This document shows positions 45,063 to 55,883 of a stretch of DNA of 64,000 nucleotides, piece by piece. The stretch is taken from assembly GCA_051294375.1 (NCBI GenBank), contig CM119265.1, positions 11,285,818 through 11,349,817 on the forward strand. The letters are read 5' to 3'. How positions within the stretch are numbered: the first letter of the stretch is position 1; the number at the start of each line of letters is the position of its first letter. The notes below the pieces were generated by a model. It made no database searches, was not told the DNA's origin, and worked only from the letters and a program-made list of their open reading frames with translations. The stretch is from Paraspadella gotoi. Taxonomy: Eukaryota > Chaetognatha. A program made the translations under genes and the position numbers.

Positions 45063-46322
45063 GAAGGAGACATAAATAAAAAAATCTTAAAAGACTCAAG
45101 ATCGAGCCAGAGCCCACTATCAAAGAAATTAATGAAAAAACCCGGGAAAAAAACGAATGAATCATGCGATAACGAATTATTGATTAATAGTAATTGATTA
45201 GGTAATACTAATTTGTTGATGTAATAGTAATTTATTGATGTAATAGGAATGATTATTGATTCGATGATAATCAATTATTGATGCGATGATAGTCATTCAC
45301 TGCTGTTGATGATAGTCATTAACTGATGCGATGATTGTCATTCATTGATGCGATGATAATCAATAAAACAAAAAAATGCGTGTATGAGTGAAAGAGAGAG
45401 AAGAGAAGAAAAGTAGAGAAATAATCCACGAAAATCTCGGATGAAAATAAAATAATCAAATTTTTCAAAAAACAAACGATCACGCAAGAGATCGGACAGA
45501 GAGGGACAGGCACACACAGAGAGAAAAGAGAGAGAGACAGCCGCTGCAGAGAAAAAGAGAGAGAGAAAGAGCGATATTAATAATTTAAAAGAGAGAGAAA
45601 GAGAGAAGCTCTACAGCCCCTTTACTCGTTAAAGAATCAGCAGTACCCATGGCGCTGGACGTAGCGTGAGCTTTCTCTACCCAAAGGACCCGGGTTCGCA
45701 CCCTGTTCGCGGCATCGTTTTTTACATTAGTGAGCCCACATTTATTCTAAAATTTTTTTTGTAAAAGAAAAAAAAAAAAGACAGAGAGAGAGAGAGAGAG
45801 AGAGAGAAAGAAGCTGAGAGAGAAATCAGAAGAAGCGTGACGGGGGAAAAAGAGAGAGAGAGAGACGACATATATTTAAAAGAAAAGAGAGAGAGAGCGA
45901 CATATAATTAAAACGTTTTTGTTTTTGTAAATAAAACATAAACAAATACGCATATTGATATGAAACATGAGAATTTTAAAGATCTTGATCTTAGAAGCCA
46001 TATATGAAATTTCAACTCCCTTTGATATCACACTTCAGAAGCCATGATTGCAAAAAAGCGTGACCGAAAGCTAAACCGAATCAAAATCGATAATAGAGGA
46101 TATTTGTTTGTTTTGATAAAATGTAAACAAAACATTTAATAACTGTCCTGACTCAATTTTAAGGACATCGATGAGGACAAGCTGAATATAAATTATAATT
46201 AATTATTAAAATTAATTAATTAATTAATCTATTAATTAATTAATTAATTAATTAATTAATTATCTATTAATTAATAATTATCGTAGGCAGAATCCGGACA
46301 TTGTTTTGCTCAAACTTGTTAA
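44130..46322 (-). repeat. Right arm of the 2.3-kb inverted duplication (partner 29731-32115)
   Basis: Reversed order of the left arm: Helentron-like modules, A-rich 18-bp units (44880-44940), GA runs, the SINE in + orientation, the CT-rich element reversed, and attaatta up to cattgttttgctcaaacttg at the outer end. Confidence 0.75.
45649..45718 (+). mobile_element. tRNA-derived SINE head
   Basis: A-box GTAGCGTGAG at 45661 and B-box GGGTTCGCACCC at 45692. It is the counterpart of 30290-30362 with a few substitutions. Confidence 0.6.
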
Positions 46323-46637
46323 TTGAAGCCTAGAATGTTTGTCTACCAAACTGTGAATTTTTTTATCGGCCCGCACGTTTTTCAGATGCCAGTTCAATTT
46401 TTCTCGGTACTTTATTATTTTTTTAATTGACAATCGCAAAATAATTTTTTTTTGCTTTTTTTTTTTTAGAAACTGTAACTTTAATTTTCCTAGGTACTTT
46501 ATTATTTTTTTTATTGACCATCGCAAAATAGAATTTTTCTTTCTGTTTATTAATTAATTTTCTTTTCTCTCTCTCTTTCTCTCTCTCTCTTTTTCTTTCT
46601 CTCTCTCTCTTTTTCTTTCTCTCTCTCTCTTTCATTT

Positions 46638-46670
<33 letters not shown>

Positions 46671-47373
46671 CTCTGTCTCTCTTTTTTAAATGATTTATAT
46701 ATAAAACATAGTTTTCCTTTATCAAATTTGATTTTTTGAGTGTCAAAGTTTGTCATGGGTCCATATTTTTTTTATACAATTGCGACGATCCTTATGCTTT
46801 TAAGATTTTTAAAAAAGATTTTCTAGTTCAGTTTTTGGACGATGCTCATGCCGAAAATAGTCACATTTTGTTCGCTCACTGAAAACTAATTTACTGGAAA
46901 TTTAATCGGAAATCTAGGTGCTATTTGGGAAAAAAATTTGTCATTATTTTTACGTTTTTTGTTTGTTTTTTTAATTCCAGATTTAACTTTCTTCTTGCTC
47001 GAAAAAAATTGCATATATTTGTTTCATGTTTATGGTTTTTAATTTCATTTTAATGACAATTTTTGCATATTTTTTTTATTTCCAGTTTTATTTTTGTTTT
47101 TAATTTTTATTATTTAAAACTCGGAATTTAAACTGTTGCCGTGAATTTAAGCTAAAACTAGTCATTTTGCTCGATAACACATAACACATATTTTCTGCGT
47201 ATTTACGTAAATACTATTTAGCTTTACCTGTACCCAGTCAAAAGTGTTACAAAGTATTTCCTCTGTTTTTACATGTGTCAATCAAAATTACATCGATTTT
47301 ATTGAATCGTGAGACTACTATTTTTAAGCGCGTGAAAGACGTTAGAAGTTTTTTCAGTTAAACAATTCGATAG
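46323..47373. other. T-rich spacer with CT runs, no gene seen
   Basis: CT/CTTT runs at 46560-46680 create Glu/Arg/Lys-rich spurious frames on the minus strand. The rest is T-rich. Confidence 0.5.
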
Positions 47374-47869
47374 CATGGATACTGATACACAGAAAACGCA
47401 TAAAACCAGTCGGAGGATCATATAAAAAATTATGTTGAGCTTAATTGTGTAATATGCAATTCCGACTTTTCATCTAAAAAAGAGTTTGTGCGGCTCCACA
47501 ATTTCGTTCATGCTCTGTCTTTTCAAGTGTGAATTTTGTGGAAAAGCATTTAGAACCCATGATAGCTTGTATAAACACCAGTTTACCCATAATACCAGTA
47601 AACGGTTTAATTGCGTCGCCTGCGTACAAAGTTTTACCTATCCAACCAGGTTGTTATATCACGAACTATATGTTCATGACAAAAAGCCAAGAAAGAAGTA
47701 TCATTTAAATTATCGCAAGAAAATGTTTACTTGTGAAATCTGTGGAAATATTTTGGCACGCCGATTTTCTTTAGCAAAACATAGGCAGCGGCGACTGAGG
47801 AAAACGAAGAAAATCAAAGGAGACGCAACAAAAGAAAAAGCGGCGTCTGGGAAAAGCTATACAAGTTGA
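47374..47869 (+). pseudogene. Zinc-finger exon-1 remnant (locus E)
   Basis: Starts MDTDTQKTHKTSRR, then shifts frame to LNCVICNSDFSSKKEFVRLH, then shifts again at about 47523 to FKCEFCGKAFRTHDSLYKHQ, FNCVACVQSF and FTCEICGNIL. It aligns with P1 of gene B but is far more diverged than locus C. At least two frameshifts and missing P2/P3 make it a pseudogene. Confidence 0.7.
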
Positions 47870-50800
47870 GGGGTCTGATAACTCTTGCGTCATGATTTAA
47901 AATGAGCTTAAAATGCCTGTAAAAGATGGAGCACAGTTAGGTTTGTTGCCCATAAGGTTTTGGAGTACTTTTTAAAAAAAATTTGGCAGAAGGCATCGTT
48001 TTTGAACGAAATTTTAATGTCTCATGCTTAAATTACAGCATGGATTGACTTTTTATACAATATACATATAAGACCCCTTATGGCTGCTCTATATGCTGAT
48101 AAAATATAAAAAAAATCCTTTGGATAATAAAGTTTAATTTGCATAAAGTAGTGAATTTTACAATTATATCCTAATTGTTTTTATTCATTGATATTTTAAA
48201 AAAAACATTATACTACTAGATAGTAAACTTCATGAACATTTAAAAAAAATCATGTTTAAGGTTTTAATATAACTTGATGGTAAAAAAAATAATTTTTAAA
48301 TTTTGATCTAAAAAAGTACTTTATTATAAATAATAAAATTAAATAATATTTTTATTGCATTATGTAGCCCCTGATTAGCTGATTCACGATATAATTTTTT
48401 CTAAAAGTTAAGCCGTTTTTAATTAATAGCACCTAGAATCTTGGAAAAATGGTTATTTTTAAACCTTTATAAAAACTGATATAGTAATAATTTAATGATA
48501 TAACTGGGCACGAACAAAGATATGCATCTATATTTTTTTCTAATACTAAATAAATGGTTTTTATCGTATTCTAGTTGCAGCAGTTAAGCAGTATCTGCAA
48601 CTCAGTCATTCATTTTATTTATCTTGGTGCGGAGACGCTTATATCGCTGCTTACCATGATGGACAAACAAATTGTCGCGGTTACTTTCCAGCTATTTTTC
48701 GGCATTTTTTTTTTTTTTTTCAAAAAGTAAAACTTGCATATCGAGAAACTTTGGTCTTTTGTGATTCATATGAGCTGTGTCTCATTTATGTACGACCGAA
48801 AAAATGCTTCCTTCCTTTTTATCTTTTTCATATCTACACTTTTTATTTATACTAATTTCCGGTTCTTTTTTATTACTTTTTGAGTTAAACCGTTACTATT
48901 AAAAATCCCTGCCTTTTCTCACTCTCATGTCAAATAGTTATTGCTTCATCTCTATTAGGATAGATTCAGGGATGAATTCAGGGAAGGGAGGGAGTAAGAT
49001 GTGAAATTTGTAAAAAAAAAAGAGAGGAAAAATCAATACATTTGATAATGTACAACAAAGATAAATTAAGATAAAAACTAAATATAACAAAGATTGAAAT
49101 ATTTTTCACTTCATTGATAGGGAAGCCAGGTACTCTGGGAGTGAATAAACGAGACTGTGAGAGTCTTGATTGAAAGCTTGCAGGGACCTGCTATGTCATT
49201 ATCTTGTAAGAGTGATGGAGGCCTTAAATCATCAAAGCCTGTCCATTGTCCAAAGTCAGGGGCAAGATAGCTTATTTATTAAATGAATGGATAATTTTTA
49301 TATTGGTTGTACCAATTTCATAACAAAGATTAATAAATTAAATTAGTAAATTGATTGTTTGTGATTTTGAAGAGAAAGTCTAAATACAATGTCAGAGATA
49401 GAGCCAAACTTCGTCAATGGGGTGGGTCAGAAGTTTGATTTGGGAACCTTTCCAAATGAAATTTCATACATTTCTGAGAAAATTTTCAATGGAGCAAAAT
49501 TTTCTAAAATGGCAAGAAGCATTAGTAATTAATTTTTTAATATTTATTTATAGATAGGAAATGTCAAAAATTTTTTTTGAATTTTTTATTTTTAAAAGCA
49601 GATTCAAATAGCTTATAAAAAGTTATCTACACAAAGTATAATTCTTTTTTCAATATTTTGATGATAAGTGGGTTAAAATTGAGAAAAAACTTAAAAAATC
49701 ATCATCATCATCCGATAATTTTAGCAGTTTTTACTAATTTTTAGTAATAAAACATCAAAATTTTAAAAAGTTGTAATTATATTTTTTGCTTAACTTTTTA
49801 AGCTCTATCAGAATCAATTAAAAAAACTTAAAATATCCCAAAATATCTCTATTAGCGAATTATTCATGGTTCAGAAATTTTTGCAAAAAAATATTTTAAC
49901 ACAATAATTAATACCAATAATGGATTAGTTTAATGCTGTTCCCATTGAAATTTGAATTTGGTCGGCTACCGCTATCAGAGATATAATATTAACAATAATA
50001 TGAGTAGTCCTCTTGATCAAAAAGAGGTGAAAACAGTTGGAGACAACCTCTTTTGGAAGTATTTGAATTCATTAAATAATTTTATGCTGTTGAGAAATAA
50101 TCTTTTTATTCAGTCCTAGGGAGGTCATATTACATATTAAAAGCTATTTACCGGCCAAAAAATATATTTGACAATGAAATTAACTGACTTTTCCAAACTG
50201 CGAAAACAATTTTTTTCCATCATGGTATTCAATTCTTTCTATCATTTATTCAGTTTGATAATTACAAAAGAAACTTGCTAGTGACAGTTCAGTAGTCAGT
50301 TTCTTACTTCTCTCACGACGATAGTGAGAGAGTGGAAGAGAGAGACAGAGGCACAGAGAGAGAAACATTGAGAGGGAGACCGAGAGACACAGAGAGAGAC
50401 AGAGAGAGGTGAGGACAGATGAGAATGAGAGAGAGTGAAACGAAATGAAAACATAATCAATTCAGTACATGTAGAAAATGTTTATTATTTTCTATGCCAC
50501 GAGGGTCGCGCATTCGATTCGTCGGCCATAAGTTAAACTGGCTTTAAGTTTAACTTGGAGAAAGGTTTTCTAAATCTCTAATGACGTAAATGTCGAATAA
50601 ATGATGAATAAATCGTGAATAAGTTTATTTATTGTAGAGATAAATAAATGGCGAAATTAATGATGTACTATAAATTCAAGTAGAAAATCCTTGGATTCCG
50701 TAAAAACTACGGTTCCATACAGCCGATCTTTTTCAGAGAAACGATTATGATCGAATAACAAGTGACGAGGTTTTCGGCTAAAAGAAAGCTACGAGAAAGC

Positions 50801-52637
50801 GACTAACATCTGATACATAATTATTGAGACGGCTTCCGGGGCCTGTAGACGGTGTCCAGGACGACGTAGAAAGCTCTTTTTTTTTTAGTCGGATCTGCTT
50901 ATCAGCAGATCCGCTCTCTCTCTCTCTCTCTCGTGGATTTTTTTTCTAAATATTTTAAATATCAATCGATTATTTTTTTTTTCAATATATATTTACTTTA
51001 TTATTTTATTTTACTTTACTTCATTTTACTTCACTTTAGTCTTTACTTCACTTCGTCACGTCAGTCTGATTCAAGTTTCACTTTGTCTTTTGTCTGGGAA
51101 TGCTGACAGTGTTTAGAGAGGTCGCATTTGATCAAACTGCTCGCTTATCGGGCTAAAAGTAAAACAAAAGTACCTTCCAGAGTTTGACATTGCTAAAAAT
51201 TAAACTCGAAAATAAGTTATTTTACTGTTTTATATTTATTCTTTTTTTTTCTCAGGGTCTGCGTCTGCTGATCAGTTTATTTGACAATGAAATTTTTTTC
51301 TTTTCTTTTTCAGAAACTGTAACTTTAATTTTCCTAAAAGTATGCAAGTTGAAAAAATGATAAACGCTAAAAAATTGATACAAGCTGAATAATAATACAA
51401 GTTGAAAAAATGAAAAGTTTAATAAAATGATGCAAATTTAAAAAAAATATTATTATTGCCGCAGTAACAGTTCAGTTTAAGCATTTGAAAGTGATTTACA
51501 TGTATTGGCGCAGCCACTGGTTAGTCGTGTATTTATTATTGGCAAAACTTTTTCGTTAAGGTCCCGGATCACTCAATTCAAATTATAATTAGGCTAAAAC
51601 CGAGCTCGGATTTCGAAAGGAGAGCTCCTGACAATTCCGAAAATGTATTCATTTTACTATTTTTTCAAAAGCGTTATCGTTTTTTCGATTTTTTTTAGGT
51701 CACGAACTCCAATTCTATGAAAAGATACTTTCAAAATTTGCCTTCCTTCATAGAAAATTTGATTATTTTAGTCAATTTTTGGGATAAATTCCTTGATATC
51801 TTTGAAACGAAAAACATTTTTCCAAAATCGCGCTCATAGAATCTCCCCCACCTTTCCTTTCTTGCCCAAGATATTTTTTTCTTCAAGAAGAGTCCTGTGG
51901 TTTGAGCTGCAACTCTTCGTTTTTAACTTCACTTCTTCAAGAAAGTTAAATTCTGTACTCGTTACTTTTGCAAGATTCACCACAACATACACAAGCACGG
52001 GATGTGATGATGGAGTTTGTTCAACGCCGATGTCTTAAAAAAATGGCTTACTGTTTTTAATTTTTTTAAATTCAGATTTGATTTTTTTTTCAGAGATTTC
52101 CTAGAAAATAGGGCAACTATTTTATGATATTAATATTTACATAAAGTAAAAAGTCAAATTGAAATAAATTTGATAAGTTTTTTAACTCATAAAACTCATA
52201 AAAGCTGTGTAGAGTAGTTTGCTTTAGACTTATTAGTGATACAACTCCAAGTATGGACTTGTACCAAAGGAAGAATTAAATATAAGAAGTAGAAATTGAG
52301 CTTACTGTAAAGAATCAGTTTTAAGTTAAAAATTTGGTTGTAGAAATTTAGCTTACATTTAAAAAAATATTTTTCTCTTGAAAATCTAGTTTTACCGAAG
52401 AAAAAAATTTGTTTAAATTTTTATGAACATTTTAGGTAGATTTTTAAAAGTTTTCGATTATTTTTTAATAGAAAACCTCTTACAAGATGTGAGAAAATGA
52501 TTAAGATACAGTAAATTAAGATTTCTACAATATTAGGTTGAGTGATCCCTGGCCTTAAGTCTAAAGAAAAAAATATCGACAATAAAATATAGAAATTTTT
52601 CAATTATCATAGCTTTTCCCGATAATTTATTTATAAG
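47870..52637. other. Repeat-rich spacer, no gene seen
   Basis: Contains Penelope 3' UTR-like pieces (48960-49090, 50400-50460 with gtgaggacagatgagaatga), GA runs at 50320-50410, a ~100-bp sequence at 49225-49325 (gtccattgtccaaagtcagg) also found after the CCHC gene at 55620-55720, and a lone Helentron hairpin at 50888-50918. A-rich 18-bp satellite-like units lie at 51342-51440. No upstream TMF1 exon could be found here. Confidence 0.5.
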
Positions 52638-53004
52638 GACGGCGAGATTTGCCAACTGCAGACGGACATCATGAACTTGGAGTTAACGCGCGAGAGCATG
52701 GCCAACGAGTTGGTCCAATTGTCCAACACGAATTCCACGCTGGAGGAAAGTGTCAAAGATTATCCTAGACTCAAGAACGCCTACCTCGTCATGGAGGAAA
52801 GGTCAGGCACAAATGTGGCCCGTTGTAACTCTTTAGATTGCGGAACATAATTATTTTTTTCGCCAGTTTAGATACAACGCCATGCTGCAAATGTACGGGG
52901 AGAAAGTGGAAGAGTTCGACGAACTCCGGATGGACTTGGAACACGTTAAGTCGATGTACAAGACACAGATCGAGGAATTGCTGCAGAAGACTTCTTTCCG
53001 TTGA
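52638..53004 (+). CDS. TMF1: TMF1-like golgin, last two exons
   Basis: Exons 52638-52801 and 52872-53004 encode about 98 residues. They include GEICQLQTDIMNLELTRESM, NELVQLSNTNSTLEESVKD, RYNAMLQMYGEKVEEFDELR and MDLEHVKSMYKTQIEELLQK before the stop. This is the C-terminal coiled-coil (TMF TATA-binding) domain of TATA element modulatory factor 1, a Golgi coiled-coil protein that binds Rab6. The ~1,000-residue remainder is absent upstream; an acceptor (tttataag) precedes the first exon, so earlier exons are expected. They are either outside the window, across a very long intron, or lost. AATAAA is at 53192. Confidence 0.88.
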
Positions 53005-53191
53005 TTGCTCTCTCGTTTCCGTTAAATCCTATGGAAAGTTTGTGGCCGAGCGAGATCGATGAAATGTTGCTGAAGATCATCATGTTATGTCGACACAGAG
53101 ATTAGTAGTAATATAGAGTAGTTGTGGTATTTTGTTGCAAAATATTCCACTTCCCCGTGATCCGCTTAACAATGATCTAGTCAAAGATTGA

Positions 53192-53197
53192 AATAAA
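53192..53197 (+). terminator. Polyadenylation signal of the TMF1-like gene
   Basis: AATAAA lies 188 bases after the stop and about 190 bases before the next gene's ATG. Confidence 0.45.
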
Positions 53198-53379
53198 TTT
53201 TACGCTTCAATCCTCAGTGTCCCTTAATATAAATGGAATTAGAACTATTTTTCTGATATTTGCTACATTGATATATGAACTATTTCGACGCACATTAATT
53301 TAGGCGGAGCGTGTTTCGTGTTATAATCTAATCCAAAGCTGCCAACCGGTCGAGCGAAGGTCTTTTGTTTAGAACTATC

Positions 53380-55595
53380 ATGCACGGAATGTCTCGTTGG
53401 CGAATAGACGAGTTGGATGACCGAGTCTGTGAGTCGCAGTCCCAAAGATTTCAAGATCGCACTGACTCACCATGGCGAAGTCGGCGCGCCCCCGAAGCCG
53501 ACCGCGTCTTCGATTATGGGCACGGAATTCTCAGAATGGACGAGAAACGTCTCGATAGGGTCAAAAGGATCGTCCGCATCGAAGAAGCGCCGCTGCAAGA
53601 TATGAACTCGATCGTCGATTATCGAAATATCGCGACGGATTCACGGATCGTTACTCTCCAAGAAAGAATCGAGGCCGAGTCGCGAGTGGTCAGTTTTGTC
53701 AATAGATTTAAGGCGGCTTCGGCTCTGGATTCCTCACGGGCGAGATTCGACGTGGAATCCAGGGTGGTCCAGATGCAGACACGTCAAGACGAGTCCTGTG
53801 ATGTTTATTTCGAGGAAAAAGATCCTGCAAGGGCGATTGCGGATGAAAGGGTCGGCTCGAGGTTCGAGACGCAGCGAAGCGTGGAAGTCGGGTCCAAAAA
53901 GAAAAATCTAGGATTTAGAAACGCGGCTGGATTAAAAAATGACAGAAGAGACAGGCCCTCTCAATTTGTTGCTGATCGGTGCAGATTTGACAGCGAATCC
54001 AGACCAGAAAGTTTCGGCACTAAGCTTAATGATTTGGACGATCGCCTGGAGTCATTCAGAAAATCTCAGCTCTTTCGTGACTTCGTTTCGAGCGAAGATT
54101 CTTCTGGGGAAACGGTGCGGGTCGTTCCTCCCCTACAATCCCTGGACGCTCTCACGAGTCCCGCCGTCAAGGTGTCATTTTTCGTTCTTTCTCGTTTTTT
54201 TTTCTTTTGCAATCATCAATCACTGTCGTTAGACATTACCTCTCATATCTTTTCATCACGTTTTCTTGACGATCCAAGGGCCTCCCGCCATCAACGACTC
54301 CGCCGAGAACCCTTCAGATCATTAGCGAAATGATGCTCTCGATCAAAATATCCAATAATGATTTTAACCGGCCAAGAGATGTTTTTGCCAAGGCCGCCAG
54401 CCAATTAGGTGTCAATTGGGACGGATTTTTTAAGGGTACAAACCGAAATCTAAAACTTGAAATGTGCTTTTTAATAAATTCACTTCTGTCCTTGTCTTTT
54501 TTCTCGTTTCCCTATTTTTTCTTTTCCTCATTTCTCGCTATGATAGTCGGTAAGTATCACTTGACGATCGAAGACGTCTCGGTCGCCGTCTCGAAAGGCG
54601 CGACGGTCGCGGAGGCGGAGAAGGAAGCTTTCGCGTCCTTCGTGGATGCGGCGATTCGGAGCGACTTCGCCTCGATCGTCGACGCCGGCGACGAACGTCG
54701 CCTTCTTCTTTTCGCGGATTTCGAATTCGCGTCTATTGGAGCCTTCCGCTACGATCTTCTCTGCGTCGAACGCCGATTGGCGCCCGATCAACTTCCGGTC
54801 TGTGAGTATTGTCGCGAACGGGGGCACGTTGTGCAGTTTTGCGAGACTAGGAAGGCGATCAAGCGGTTGGTCGAGGAGCAGCAGAATTGTTCAAAGATTC
54901 AGGGTGAGAAATCTCAAGTTGTTGGTTACGACAAGAAAAATGGTTGTTCACCTAATAAAGAGCTAAATGATTCAAGTTTCAGTGGAGAATATTCAAAGGA
55001 GTTTTCTGACAAGGTCCGATCCACTGCCGACAGTGGGCAAAATAACTCCAGGGATTTCTTGACCTCGAAGACTCCTGACTTGGGTTCCCCGACTCATGAT
55101 CCACTTTTGTTTGGAAAAGAAATTTTCAGTACGTTGCCGTCTCCTTTCCCTGTTAACTCGTTCTCCCCGTTGCATAAAATGGCGGATAATTATCGTCAAC
55201 TCTCAAATGAAATCATCTTGGGTTACGGCGGAGATGCCGGCGGGAACAAGTCTGTAGTTTTGTCATATGGAACCAAATCCAAAGATGCTCAGAGCTCTGC
55301 CACTCATATTTCTCAAGTCTATGATGCAAAATTTTCGAGCGTTATTGGTGGAAGCTTCGAATATGGCACCCAAGTTAACGCTCTTGGAAATTATCCACAG
55401 TTCGGGGAAGGTATCAAAGGAGTCAACGCTGTAGTCTCCTTCAACGGAGTCCCCGCCCCAGAAGACTTAAATCATGGAAGACAATTGGCTCCGAGGCAAA
55501 AGGTGAACGAACTGGAACGAAAGGATCAGAAAAGACGACAAAAAATTGCGCCTTACACTTCGAGGATCCGAAAAAATCTCATTTCTCTCGTTTAG
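53380..55595 (+). CDS. Unrecognised protein with one CCHC zinc knuckle
   Basis: Three exons (53380-54171, 54279-54435, 54547-55595) give 665 residues. The start may also be the ATG at 53389. Residues 1-264 are Arg/Asp/Ser-rich and charged, with repeated SRVVxF/SRIVxLQ-like motifs. The middle (SNNDFNRPRDVFAKAASQLG, VNWDGF, then KYHLTIEDVSVAVSKG and AEAEKEAFASFVDAAI) has a weak double-stranded-RNA-binding look that I cannot confirm. A zinc knuckle follows: CEYCRERGHVVQFC (CX2CX4HX4C). The C-terminal 230 residues are polar and probably disordered. RNA binding is a guess from the knuckle. The second intron is 111 bp and in frame, so it could be retained. AATAAA is at 55764. Confidence 0.75.
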
Positions 55596-55883
55596 TTTTA
55601 TGTAGCCTGTCTTATGTCCATTGTCCATTTTCCAATGTCCATTGTCCTGAGTCAGGAGCAAGTTAGCTTTTTTATTGAACGATTGGATAACTTTTTTATT
55701 GGTTATACCAATTTTATGTAGAATTAACGCTTGTCTCCTATTTTTATACTGCAAATCCAAACTAATAAAATTCATCCGAAAATTCCGAAAAATTTATAGT
55801 ATTTAATGATTACAAAATTGGTTTTTAGTAATATGAAATATTTTTTTATTAGCCGTTAGGCTTTTTTAATGGTATTTTTGGCC

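Noticed and set aside
46423-46756. Glu/Arg/Lys-rich minus-strand frames resembling coiled coils
   Set aside because: Translation of CTTT microsatellite sequence.
50480-50545. GC-rich patch with gcattcgattcgtcgg, considered a tRNA B-box
   Set aside because: No A-box or stems around it; too weak to report.
51793-52038. 81-codon frame before the TMF1 exons, considered as an upstream TMF1 exon
   Set aside because: No coiled-coil heptads or TMF1-like residues, and no donor in the right phase.
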